Assembly (NCBI RefSeq): GCF_964204645.1
Contig: NC_134028.1
Location: 23,534,153-23,598,152, forward strand
Length of the DNA stretch: 64,000 bases
Source: Tubulanus polymorphus
Taxonomy: Eukaryota; Nemertea; Palaeonemertea; Tubulaniformes; Tubulanidae
Direction of reading: 5' to 3'
The notes beneath the pieces are model-generated. The model made no database searches and was not told the origin of the DNA. It worked only from the letters and a program-made list of their open reading frames with translations. Shown here piece after piece: positions 36,601-47,296 of this stretch (positions are counted from its first letter, which is position 1; the number at the start of each line of letters is the position of its first letter). A program made the position numbers and the translations under genes.

Positions 36601-36762
36601 TCCAGCCAACTTTCGAGCTCCCAAAATTCTCCAACTTAAGAAAATCTACAAACCAGATTTATGAGGTAATCGAAGCACGTGAGGTTTCATTTCAGCTAAA
36701 TACTGTTCAAATTCATTGTCGAGTTGTAATATTGTTTCAGCATCAGTTTCACTGCAAGCCAT
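27653..36762 (-). CDS. cep112: Centrosomal coiled-coil protein CEP112 (CCDC46)
   Basis: Centrosomal protein; in vertebrates a large coiled-coil protein at centrosomes, also linked to sperm. About 27 exons were traced. 5' end: 36654-36762 (starts MACSETDAETILQLDNEFEQ), 36400-36466, 36196-36313, 35796-35849, 35678-35725, 35104-35334. Then small exons near 34540, 34390, 33900, 33720, 33540, 32860, 32650, 32150, 31680, 31030, 30860, 30520, 30090, 29880, 29620, 28950, 28710, 28450, 28290 and 28085, ending at 27653-27793. Exons 1-5 encode the conserved DUF4485-type N-terminus (CALWIKKLCEQC, LYSQLLLHMLKKGTLEGPF, SIYFDEPGN). Exon 6 is an RS-rich linker (SRSPSPTTRSRSRSPRS). The rest is almost unbroken coiled coil, ending LEETIISLKSQVNSLQQRSS, which is close to the vertebrate C-terminus. 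The 54-bp exon at 35796 is less certain. Confidence 0.88.
29379..29496. mobile_element. Fold-back element, GTTGCTCAAAAGTTGG family (copy 2)
   Basis: Left end CCAGTTGCTCAAAAAGTTGGTT, right end AAACTTTTGAGCAACTG. Lies in a CEP112 intron, next to a stretch rich in CAGGGAATC/ATCCCTGA motifs at 29185-29370 that may be another degraded repeat. Confidence 0.75.
30190..30432. mobile_element. CAGGGTGGCCAC-family repeat in a CEP112 intron
   Basis: Begins CAGGGTGGCCACTTTCC and ends CAGTCACCCTG, in the opposite orientation to the 59408 copy. The interior has CCTGAGTTTT/AAACTCAGGG-like motifs and no coding potential. Confidence 0.65.
31220..31345. mobile_element. Fold-back element, GTTGCTCAAAAGTTGG family (copy 3)
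   Basis: Left end CCAGTTGCTCAAAAGTTGGTT, right end CCAACTCTTGAGCAACTTG. In a CEP112 intron. The following 31350-31580 is A/T-rich with many TTTTCACA motifs, as also seen near 33990-34120 and 45270-45590. Confidence 0.75.
32266..32505. repeat. 240-bp near-perfect palindrome in a CEP112 intron
   Basis: Two arms of about 115 bp with an 8-base loop (32386-32393). The left arm runs from GATAATAAGATAAAACCCAC to GATCATCGTCA and the right arm mirrors it from TGACGATGATC. The arms differ only by a short extra piece (about ACACGACG, near 32350) in the left arm and scattered single bases. The transcript could form an extended double-stranded RNA stem. Confidence 0.9.
32925..33170. repeat. Tandem-doubled palindromic element in a CEP112 intron
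   Basis: About 90 bp is doubled: AACATGTCATAAATGCCTG and TAGACTGGTATCAACTTTAA occur at about 32952-32999 and again at 33049-33096. The second copy continues into an inverted arm (TTAAAGATAATACCAGTCTA at about 33143), making a fold-back. A relative with CCCGGTTTCATAGACTGAGT lies at about 34098-34254. Confidence 0.75.
34724..35011. mobile_element. piggyBac-like MITE (copy 1) with TTAA on both sides
   Basis: TTAA then CCCTTTCAGTGC at the left; GCACTGAAAGGG then TTAA at the right. The interior has a second inverted pair (GCGTCTACACCGCGG at about 34831 and CCGCACTGCGGTGTAGACGC just inside the right end). No transposase. TTAA target duplication and CCC-start termini are hallmarks of the piggyBac superfamily. 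In a CEP112 intron. Confidence 0.85.
36527..36618. mobile_element. Fold-back element, GTTGCTCAAAAGTTGG family (copy 4)
   Basis: Left end CCAGTTGCTCAAAAGTTGGTT; right end is degraded (CCAACTTTCGAGCTCCC). In CEP112 intron 1. Confidence 0.65.
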
Positions 36763-38585
36763 CGTGAGTCTGCAGAGTGTTGTTTCTAGCTAGTGTTGTA
36801 TTATCTTCAGTTGAACTCCTGAGACCGAGTTGTGCTGCTGAGTGCTGTTCTGTAGTTTCTATAATCTACAATTACAATCCGCACAATTTTAAAAATTCAT
36901 AAACGAATCTGAGAGCTGAGCAACGTAGAGTTGAGTATAATGACGTGAAGGGTTGGGATTTTTTATAGATGTTGGTAAGACAATACGAAGTTGTTACCCG
37001 TGTGGCAATCTCCACAACAGGTTAGACGTACGTGAGTTCCCTGCGCATGCGTCAATAATAATCTACGTACGTGTATGCATGAATAGGGTTAGGGTTAGGT
37101 GAGGCTATATGTAAATTGACTTTTGTCAACCCTGCAGTTGAGTTCTGTGGCTCAGTGGGTAAAGCAATGTGGACTTCCGCTGGATTTTTTTCATTTGGTT
37201 TCAAATCCCAATATTGCAAGTCAGAATTCTACCTTTACTGTATTGTGTATGCGCCAACAACGTACTCACATACGGCTAACCTTTGGTAATCACCGTACAG
37301 TCACGTACGGGTAACAACAGCGAAGATAATACTAATTAGACCTGCCAATAAAAAGAATTGAACTTGGAAACCCGAAAAAATGGGACGCGTTTGGGCACAT
37401 ATCGTCATCGACATCGATCAATTACTCTCTCAGTTCAAACACAGCGTCCAAAACACAGCAATAAAAGTGTCCTTCTTCAAAATAATGAATCATTCCAAGT
37501 TATAAATGTTACCTGTTGGAGTAGTAGAAGTAAGAGGAAATATAAGACCGCAGACTTTTCAAAACTTTCGCCGTTTTCCGCTGGTAAACAAACTCACGAA
37601 ACTGATCGGCATGCGCACCGGACCGAACCGGACCAATAATGGGTAGCTCCGAGAATATCAAAATCTGAACATCCAAATTGGGCAGTGCTCTCAAATCAAA
37701 CCGGGGAATATTCGTGTTACGGCACTTAGTATCCATCTGGGAATTATTCAATTTAATCGCTAAAACACTTTCTCAAACGCACTATTCTACGAAATGAATT
37801 ACATTTGTAATACAAAATACTTTTAACTCATAATATCCAAATGAGGGCAGCAGTCCAACCGGGCGACCCATTGAGAGGGCACGAGGCCGGTCTGGGCCAG
37901 CACCGAGGATGTTGTTCCATATTTTAAACTTGAAAAAAAAAATTAGACTCGCTTGGGTGCTTTTTGTAACTTTGAATAAATTATTGGATTAGTAGATTGA
38001 CTGATTTTTGTTTACTTTTGATGGCACCGTGTCCGTCAGAATCTAGAATTATGGACATGTTCGCGCCCGCGGCCAGGTCCATCATTCCAGAAAAAACCTG
38101 CAAACACAATGATCTGTTGTCGCTTGTAATAATAAGCAAGATCCGCCAAAATAGATTCTAAAATAGCAATATCCGAAAATATCAGTACGGACCTCGTCAG
38201 CGGAGGTAAAACTTTTTTTAAATAATTTATTTCTCAAGTTTCTTTGTGTAGTTCGGCCTCGGAAAATCACACCCTCGGAAAACTTTTTTAAAGAATAAAT
38301 CACACCCTCGGAAAACTTTTTTAAAGAATAACAAAAATATCTACGTCAGAAATTCGGAGACCCGATTAGTTTTGCGGAGTTTTACGAATAGCCTTCGGAT
38401 TTATCCATACGGGTCAGTATGTCGAATAGCCACTTGATCTGCTGCTCTGAGACCGACGAGAGGCCACTAACCTATTGCATCTCCTCGTATAAATTACTTG
38501 CTCCTGAATATGAACTATGCCTTATGAAGAAACCGTGAGCTTCATATCGAGTTGTCTAGATTAAGGTAAAAATAAAAAAACATCT
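36763..38585. other. Upstream region of CEP112 with tRNA-like and tandem repeats
   Basis: No coding exon was supported. A tRNA-like stretch at about 37145-37212 has an A-box-like GTGGCTCAGTGGGTAAAG and a B-box-like GGTTTCAAATCCC but does not fold into a full tRNA, so it may be a SINE head. TTAGGGTTAGGG at about 37085 is a two-unit motif only. A 31-bp unit with CACCCTCGGAAAACTTTTTT is doubled in tandem at about 38268-38330. Confidence 0.5.
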
Positions 38586-38667
38586 TGGCAGCGGTGGGAT
38601 TCGAACCCACGCCTATTTCTAGACTGGTGCCTAAAACCAGCGCCTTAGACCACTCGGCCACGCTACC
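38586..38667 (-). tRNA. trnL-UAG: tRNA-Leu (anticodon UAG)
   Basis: An 82-base minus-strand cloverleaf. The acceptor stem GGTAGCG pairs with CGCTGCC and is followed by discriminator A. The A box is TGGCCGAGTGG. The anticodon stem CTGGT/ACCAG encloses loop TTTAGGC with anticodon TAG. A long variable arm, as expected for leucine, is present. The B box is GGTTCGAATCC. No intron. It reads CUA codons. Confidence 0.97.
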
Positions 38668-39311
38668 TAGTTATTAATAATGCAAACAGACATTTAATAT
38701 AAAACAACAATTACTAGCACGCGTAAATTGCAGCGTAAGATGACGTCAACTACGATCTAAAAAGTATCATGGCTGACCTTCCAAGAGATGAAGGCACGAA
38801 TCAAGTGTATCGTGGGGATTTAATTTCAGGCAACATGACAGGTTCATTCCGTGATAGGGAATGCTGTTAGAGGTGTTAAACTTCATAGGGAACAGTGAAG
38901 TAAGTGGTATTTCTATCATCTCTGTAGTGTGTTCGCCTTTGGTGGGTGGGTAAAAATTAAAATTATTTTTTATTTAATTTAGAGAAGTCACTGACTCATT
39001 TTTTTTCTCACTAAGATCAAGTTAACCGCTTTTTTTCTGGTGTGAATGTAATTGAATTTTTTATTTCAGAAAACAAAGAAGTTTGAGGTGAAGAATAAGG
39101 CGATATCGATTTCCGCAACACAAAAGGTGAAATTGACCCTGCGTGGTGGGTGGCACTGGCGGCATCCTTGAAGGACCGAAACAAGAAGAAAAGAGCTCGA
39201 TCCTGACAAATAGCCGGAAAAATTTTAGAAGGAACTTTTTCTTTTAGACGGTCTGCAAGTGCGCTGAAGAACCTGGAAAATTCAAATTTTTGTAAACGAA
39301 ATACGAGCGAA
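38668..39311. other. Upstream region and probable 5' UTR of eEF2K
   Basis: Between the tRNA and the eEF2K start codon. A possible acceptor TTTATTTCAG at about 39061-39070 suggests that the first coding exon may begin there with a 5' UTR of about 240 bases. No other gene was seen. Confidence 0.45.
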
Positions 39312-42300
39312 ATGTCGAGATTAGTTGAAATTGGATTCGCTCCATCTTCTTACCAGCAGAACGGTAACATGGCCGAGGATGAAGACAGCGATCTCAGTGA
39401 AAATGAAGATTTCCCGATGGAGGCGTTATTCTCGGATGATAACGCGACGCCCAGCTCGCCGACGCGTCGCGAGGACGGCCGTAAATACGTCGCCACCGAC
39501 GACGAAAGCGACTCCGACGAATTTCCCGCGTCGCCGAGACCGATGACCCTGCGACAAAGACGCCTGTCGAAGTCGGCGTTGCCGCGGATGCCGTCGTTGA
39601 ACTTCGCGAAGAAATCGGCCCCGATTCGGATTTCGGACTCGTCGTCCAGTCCGAGTAGCAGTCCGCGTTTGAATTGGAAGAGAGCGTTTCAGAAACTGAA
39701 GAAATTACGCGATCCGTGGGCCGAGTTTCATATCGACTCGTATCAACCAGAAACAGCCATCAGACATAGATACAATGCATTGAAAAAAATCTGGGTCACT
39801 GACACTGTTTGTATTAAAATGGAAAAAACGGTAAGTTACAGTAAAAGTATAGGCCCCTATTACGCGGTCTCGATTCCATAAAAACTCATTCTAAATAATT
39901 CAAGGAAACTCCTAAATGTTCAAGTAGCCGCAGAAAAGGGGCACTTTTTCACCGTAAAAAGCCAGGGGCACTTATGAAAAATGACAGATCTTAAATGTGA
40001 AGTGCCTGGGTACCTGAATAATTCATTTGAGAACAGATTGCTTTTCATTTTATGAAAAAAAACCTGAAATTTGTTTCCAAATTTCGAAAAAATATTTTCC
40101 CAGATTTTTTTTACGCTGGCTTTTTGAAGGGCACTCTGAAAATGTTAGGCGGGGTCTTTCGCTACATATGAACCCCCCCTCGGCACGCGCCTCGACAGGT
40201 TCAATTCCCTACTGAGTGAAGACGTAGATGCTGTAAATGGATTTATAATTAAACCCAAAAAAATTTTTTTTTAGACAATTTTTCATCGTTATTTTCAGGC
40301 TTTCAATCACGGAGCGATGAGAGAATGTTATCGTCTGTAAGCTTCATTTTAAGAAATATTATTTCCTACGTTTACAAATCTGTGAGAATTAGTTTCAATT
40401 CTCTTCCTTTTTTTGTTACAGAAAGAAACAGTCAAACTTCAGTAATCGCAAGGGCTGGAAACACGCGCAGAACTACGTGGCGAAGATCTACATGCAGGAA
40501 GTACCGCGCGAGGTCTACTTCGAAGATGTTAGACTTCAGATGGATGCCAAATTGTGGGGCGAAGAATACAATCGCCACAACCCTCCCAAAAAGGTATATT
40601 TGTGAAGCGATCATTGATGTAATTTGAAAAAAATGAAATCTATTGCACTGAAATTTTGGGTAGCAGTTTCACAATTTGAAATAACAATTCACTTAATTTC
40701 TGATATGGTTTAAAATATTTTGTAGTTTAGGCCTAATTTATCCAAAATATAAACTAGATACATTACAATTCTAAAATACTCTATTTTTGATGTTAATACA
40801 AGGATTTTTGATGTTAATACAAGGATACTTGATTTTGCTATCATGAAATTCAAATTGTTTTTATGATATTTCATTGAAGAATTTATGGGCTTCAAATTGT
40901 TTGTTTTGTTTTACAGGTTGATATTTTCCAGTTGTCTATTCTGGAGTTTATGAATCGCGAAGGCGAGCCGCTGTATCACCTCGAACACTACATCGAGGGT
41001 GAATATATCAAATACAATTCAAACTCGGGCTTCGTAGACGAGAAAATGAGGCTGACACCGCACGTAAGCTGAACTTAGATTTACATAATGTCTTTCTGAT
41101 GAAGTTATGATGCAGTTAAGAATCTTTCTGTGAGAAATATTTGTTCGAATCTGTTGAATTGAAATTTAGAAAGGGATATTTTCTGACTTTGGTTTCTATA
41201 GATGTGTGGCAGTCTATTGTCTGAATAGAGTAAAACCAAAAATACATTCTCTTTGTTTATGTATTTTTGGTAAAACTCACTATCAAAATAAAAACTTTAA
41301 AAAGGTGTTTTTAACATTTCGATTCATTTGCTATAATGAGCCATTCTCAGATTTATACGAGATTTATACAAGATCATGAATGATAGGCCGACTTTGGTTT
41401 CTATAGATAAGAGACATTCTATTGTCTGAAGAGAGTATAACTCATGATCAAAAGAAAAACTTTAAAAAGATGTTTTTAACATTTCGATTTATTTGCTATA
41501 GTGAGCCATTCTCAAAACTGATTTATACGTTTCTACAAGATCATGAATGATACCTGTTGTAGCTAGGATACAATTTGAGAAAAGAAACATTCGATACGTT
41601 TTCTGATATTTTTCAGGCGTTCAGTCATTTCACATTTGAGCGTTCGGGCCACGAGTTGATAGTAGTCGATATACAAGGGGTCGGAGACCTGTACACGGAT
41701 CCTCAGATTCATACGTCCGAGGGTAACGAGTACGGCGACGGCAACCTCGGAACGCGCGGCATGGCTTTATTCTTCCATTCACACGTGTGCAACACGATCT
41801 GTCAGAGTCTTCAACTGTCGCAGTTCGATCTCGCTAGTCACGAAATACAAGATCAACAGAAATTCATGAATGTAAGTTAGAAAATCAGCACTAGTTATTA
41901 TTATCAACGCTGCCAACTAGGCCTGATTTTCAGTATTTTCAGAATTTCCTATTTCATAGGCCTAACAAGAATTACTGAGTCAGGGAATTTCGTTAAAAAT
42001 TTAGAAATCAGGGGAAAGTCAGGGAAATTTGTTGAGATCGCTAGATCAAACAGTTTCTGTCTATGTTGTACGTATTTGAATACGTTAATTGATTCGAAAA
42101 AGGGAAAAGCAAGTCAAATAAAAGTGGCCACCCTGTTAGTGCTCAAAAGTCGGATCGACATGTTCAGCCTTTTAGTCATAATATTATCATTATAGTCATT
42201 ATATCAGCCATTCAATTAATATCTAAAGGTCAATGTCTTTTTCAAACTCTCGTTCCGTATATTTTTGTAGAAAAATGCGATGACAGTCGTGCGTGGTTGC

Positions 42301-45300
42301 GAGGAGATGTGTTTGAGTCCGTCGCCGAAAGAGAAAATAGATCTGTCGAAATTCATCCGACAGCGCACGATTTCGCAATCGAGCGCGCTGTCCGCCGACG
42401 AGTCGGCGAGTCCGTTAGATTCCGAGAACGACAACGACGAAGTTCCCGCGTTTTTCCCGTTCAAACGTCGACTGAATCTGCGCTTCATCAGCGAGTCGGA
42501 TCGCGATACGGTCACCGAGGTAAGTTTGTAGCGAATCGTTGTAAAAAATCGGATGGAATCTTTCGCTCGTGATATTTGGATGATAGTAGCTAGGTTCGAT
42601 GATTAGATATTGTATAGTTAAATAGATATACAGTGGGTGTGTATAGTTAGGTAGTCGAAATAATGATCGATTTGAAATATATGATAAAATCCCACAATAC
42701 GATGAGTCCAAAAAGTTTGCGTAAGCTAGTTTAACTGATTTCGACAATTCGATATATCCTCGTAGTCATTTTCATGAATATAACAAAATTGCTAAATATG
42801 TATATATACAATCTAGAAGAGACTTGCCGAGTGAAGTCAGAAGTGGGGGTAATACAATATAGAATAACTTAAGTTATAATAAATTTAGTTATAAGCTAAA
42901 AAAATTGAAAGTTCTTTTCATATTGTGGAATTTTATGATATATTATCGTTGCAATGCGGACTGAAAGTTTCATCAAGATTTTACAAACTTGAACTATTTT
43001 CTTTCTGTATGTAATGATGATTGTATTTTGAAGGGTTTGAGACAATTTTTGTTTTGATATCACTAATAACACTCAGAAAAATAGGGTAGCAGATGAAAAA
43101 AGTGACCGAAAGAACAAGAACAAGTTCTTTTGTCTGACATTTTGCAATCTTGTTTTGATTAGATCTACTATCCAAAATTTTCGAAAAAATAAAAAGTTTG
43201 TTTTGTCTATTTGTGTCATTCACTATAGGCTATCTGTGATTCCTGGTAGTAGACGTATTGAGATCTATAGAAGTGCGTCACTCATAACAGTGAAACCTGT
43301 GTAAACATAGGCAAACATTTCATGGAATACTATACCTCCTATAGTGAAATCGACCGAATAATGTCAAGGTCGTGTAGTTATTATCTCCGTCTGCAAAACA
43401 ACGTTTGAAAGCGGTCGGTCGATAAACGACAAACAAGTTCTTCTAATAAAAGATTTCATAGATTTTGATCGAAGATAAATACTTTGTCTTACATTTACAG
43501 AATGAATCTACCAGACGGGTATATGATATATGTTAATATATTCGTTAATTTATTCATATCATTAATGATTAAAAAGTTAGATTTTTATTCATACAGTTAA
43601 TAATTAATTTATCATGTTTATTTACGTAGCTAACTCAGTAATTGACAGGGATACTTTTCCTATCACGAAATGATTTTTTTCAGCGAAAGAGAAATATATC
43701 ATTGGAACCTCAGAATATCGATTATTCGCAACCAAATTTTCTCATTTGGGTCAAAAGTTTGTTATATTCAATAAGTTTTTCTGGTTTAACAAAGTTCCGC
43801 AATATATTTCACTTGAGAAAAATTATTTTCGTTATTCGATATTGAGTTATCCCCGCGAAAGAATTATTGAGACAAATATATATATTTAACTTCATACTCA
43901 AGATCTCACTGGGGCTTTGTTCATGGGCACTACAGTGATTTAAAAAAAAATGAGACAAGCAATTTGATTTCAGTCATCTACATGCCCCGATGATGATGAC
44001 GACGACGATGATATTAAGGATGATGACAAGGAGGTATTGTCAGGTCAAACTGAAATATTGTTTGTTCGCAGTAGTAGAACTCATTGTGTATTCAGTACTG
44101 CAAACGTTCATTATTTCAACGCAAAGCGATGCCTTGTTTTCAACGCTTTTTCTTATAGTTTACCGATTAAATTGTCATCGAGCCGCGTACGCTGTGTACT
44201 CATTTAACAGCCATTGACCCTTGATATTTCCTGCCAACATATTCTCGGTTCTTTTTGTATTTATATATCGTAGATTGCCTGATCTCGATCGCAATAAAAA
44301 CCGGTTCTCTTTAATTGCGTATTTTTCATGAGAAAATCGACGGAATATTACATTTTAATAGCACTACTTTTTACTAACTAATAATGACCTGAAATTTCTT
44401 TTTTCGGATAGTGTTTAGTGTATTTATCAGTTATATTAAGTAGAATGATTTTTATGCTATTTGACGTATTGACTTCGAAACTAGTTTCAATGCATGATGG
44501 TTCGTTTCAGTTATCCTTAGGAGTTCAGTATTCTTTTAACTAAAAAAACCGAAGTAAACCAGATTTTTCCACATGACAGTCTGAGCCTGCTAACGAATTC
44601 TACATTTTTCATCAATCCCCTAGATGGATGCAAAATTTTACACATTAACCCTCTCGGCATGCCTAAGAGTTGTAATAAGTTGAGAAGTCATTTTCAAAGC
44701 AATTTATGATAATCTACTAATATGGTATTGGGCATAATGTATATACAAGAATACGATAGGTCAGTTGCTCAAAAGTTGACCAGTGGAGGTGTGGCATAGT
44801 GACAATTATTAAAGCCCATTGGCCACTTCATTCGTTTACTTTAACTAACCTTTGAGCAACTGCCTCCAGACTTACGTATATCAGAACTACCGATATTTTG
44901 AGATAGAAAAACCAAAGAATATCGTAGAATGCCATAGTCATTTTATGAGTATGACCGATGAGGCAGATCTCATAGGACGCATGCTACGTAGTTGATAGAC
45001 TAGCAGCTCTGTCGGGCGAAATGTTACGATTTAATTATCTCTTTCGTTTGATGTCTTGTTTTTAGGAGGAAGATCGAATCGCTTTCAGAAACGCGATGAG
45101 AAGCAAACACCGGCCTTCGTGTATAGCGCATGAGATACGTTTGAGGAGCGCATCAGCGATCAGCACTGATAGCAGCAAAGTCGTTGTTCAGTTCGACTCC
45201 GTTTTGGGCAATGTAAGTCGCTTATTTTGAGCCTGCTTCAAGTAAAACAACAGCAGGGATCGGATTGATGTGAAAAACTGTGAAGATGCGTGTCTGTTTC

Positions 45301-47296
45301 AAACTTGTAACAAAATCTGTGAAAAATCATGTGAAAAATTCAACACAAGTGTCTATAAAGATATTTTGATGTACAAGTTGTGTTAAAGTTTAAGAAATTT
45401 TATTTGAATCTGTTCAGATTGGGATCAGTAACCGCCTATTTTATTGTACCTTGATGTGAAAAAAATGTAAAAGTCTAGGGGGAAAAATGTGAAAAAATCC
45501 CTGGTACCCCGGTATTTTATTGTGAAAAATCTGAAATAGCAAATTGTAAGGTGGTGAAAAAATGTTAATACTCCTGAGTTCATCGATCTGATCCCTAAAC
45601 TACCCTTGTAATGTAGTTTCAAGTAAATGAAAGTGTCTTGCGTTGATCACGTAGATTCACCATGATCTCGCGAAATATCACGAAGCCGGACGATTCGTGA
45701 TGAACGATGCTGAAATAGATTGGGATGCAGCGTTATTCCACGAGGAGCACGCGGCTCAGCTCGGCGTGATGGACGCGATTATTACAATGGCCAGACTTTA
45801 CTTAGGTTTACCGCGAGATGTGCTCATCAACTGCGAAGTTCAGGTTAGTTAGGCGTAAAACAGACCTAGGTAGGTTTCGATTGAATGTATTCCGGTTTAG
45901 GAATAGAAATTCCAGATTACAAACCTGCCGGCCGTTTCTATCAGGTTTACAGATTACGTTATTGCGGAATAGGGAGAGTGTATTCTGTATTCTGGTCGAA
46001 ACTAACGCGCCATAAATGAATTCCGGAATTGGTAGATACCAATTGAAACCTGCCTTAGATTTCTTTAGAATAATGGGGTAAGGGGAAAAAATGGAGCAGA
46101 CCACACGACCATTACTATTAATAGCGCGGTTACTTTTACTTTTAGGGCTCAATTACTTTGAAGACTTAGTATTCTCAAAATCATATTGATTTCTAGTTCA
46201 TTTTCAGTTGAAATACTGCTCAATATTTTTGATACCAAATTTCTCGTATCTGTCCGGGAATCTACTCTCAAAAAGAAGTGACAGGTAGTAAGTTCTGGTA
46301 GGGAGAGTCCTGGAGTATTGAGCGATCATCAGTTTTGCGGTTGTTATTTGTAGACTACTGATGAGAACATATCGATCGGTTTGCATTACATGGAAAAAGC
46401 AGCTGAAGGTGGAGACCGAGGATCGATGATTTTTCTCGCGAAATCATTTGAAACTGGTGAAAATGTTGGCGGACCGAGGTACGTAGTGCGTCATGGGCGG
46501 ATACTGTCTGTCACTCATACCGAGGAGTGAGTCATACCTCTAGGTGTAAATAAAAAACGAGCGTTCGGGGCCAAGAAATATTATTATTTTGATGGCCATT
46601 CTGAGAGGGTGTAATTTGATTTTTGGAAGTACATGCGTGTATCTAAACCGGCCCTCGAGTTATGATCGAGTAGGATGTCTAGCCCCTGGACTACTGGACT
46701 ATGATGATGTATGTTTTTATCGTTCACAGTTTCCGCAATTGGAATAAAGCTGTCAGCTGGTATGAAAAGGCGGTTACGTATATGGATAACGATCAAAGCG
46801 GGCAGTTCGACGGCACCTTAGATAATCCCATACATATCCTGCAAGCTAAACTGGCTGAAATGTTGAGGCGAGGTGGAAATGGATTGATAGCTGATCCTAA
46901 TAAGTCAGGTATTTTAAACATGGCACAATCTGCGGACCAAAACCTTATACAGTCAACCCCCGATATACTGCCCACATCGGTGCAGAACGATTTTTCGGGG
47001 TATAGAGAGTATGGCGGTATATCAGGGGTGTTTTACTATATAGACTATTTATTTGTATTGAGTTGTACATCGAGAAAACCTGGCGGTAGGCAGGGTTGGC
47101 TGTATATGGGGGTTGGCTGTACTTTAAATCATAGATTGATATTCGTCTGATTGTGATATTGTACATTGTAGGGGAGTTATACACATCAGCCGCAGACAGC
47201 GCTACCGCAGCAATGAATGGTAAACTAGCAGCTAAGTATTATATGTTAGCAGAAGAGGCGTGGGCTGAATGTGAAGAAGAGGATGAAGAAGAATAG
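39312..47296 (+). CDS. eef2k: Eukaryotic elongation factor 2 kinase (alpha-kinase family)
   Basis: Calcium/calmodulin-dependent kinase that phosphorylates eEF2 and slows translation elongation. Exons: 39312-39830, 40299-40336, 40422-40593, 40917-41063, 41617-41871, 42271-42519, 43974-44033, 45066-45212, 45655-45843, 46354-46478, 46730-46908, 47172-47296, all in phase. The calmodulin-binding segment is [19 protein letters not shown]. The alpha-kinase domain has the ATP lysine in [21 protein letters not shown], the invariant [28 protein letters not shown], and zinc ligands in [12 protein letters not shown] regulatory linker follows, then SEL1-like helical repeats and the conserved end [17 protein letters not shown]. 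Oddities: the activating RGTEE threonine is Cys here (codon 42298-42300), and a 20-residue acidic exon (DDDDDDDD) lies in the linker. Start alternatives are 39312 or the in-frame ATG at 39369. Confidence 0.95.
41185..41553. repeat. Imperfect tandem duplication in an eEF2K intron
   Basis: Two units, about 41185-41388 and 41389-41553, share GACTTTGGTTTCTATAGAT, ATTCTATTGTCTGAA-like, TTTTTAACATTTCGATT and ACAAGATCATGAATGATA. The first carries an extra small hairpin (ACCAAAAATACATTCTC ... TGTATTTTTGGT, about 41231-41273), which looks like a tiny inserted fold-back. Confidence 0.8.
41995..42135. mobile_element. CAGGGTGGCCAC-family repeat in an eEF2K intron
   Basis: Right end GTGGCCACCCTG at 42124-42135, preceded by the family landmarks AATCAGGGGAAAGTCAGGG and AAGTCAAATAAAAGTGG. 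The left end is unclear and may reach about 41915. Confidence 0.65.
44761..44868. mobile_element. Fold-back element, GTTGCTCAAAAGTTGG family (copy 5)
   Basis: Left end TCAGTTGCTCAAAAGTTGA, right end AACTAACCTTTGAGCAACTG, in an eEF2K intron. Confidence 0.7.
45251..45598. mobile_element. Inverted-repeat element with AGGGATCGGATTGATG ends
   Basis: Left end AGGGATCGGATTGATG and right end CATCGATCTGATCCCT match at 14 of 16 positions. The interior is rich in GTGAAAAA motifs. Non-coding, about 350 bp, in an eEF2K intron. Confidence 0.55.

Noticed and set aside
37080-37105. TTAGGG repeats as possible interstitial telomere
   Set aside because: Only two perfect units; expected by chance.
46910-47150. 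Extension of eEF2K exon 11 past the donor
   Set aside because: The splice TCA-G|GT to GG-GAG restores the conserved SGELYTSAA sequence; the read-through frame is intron.
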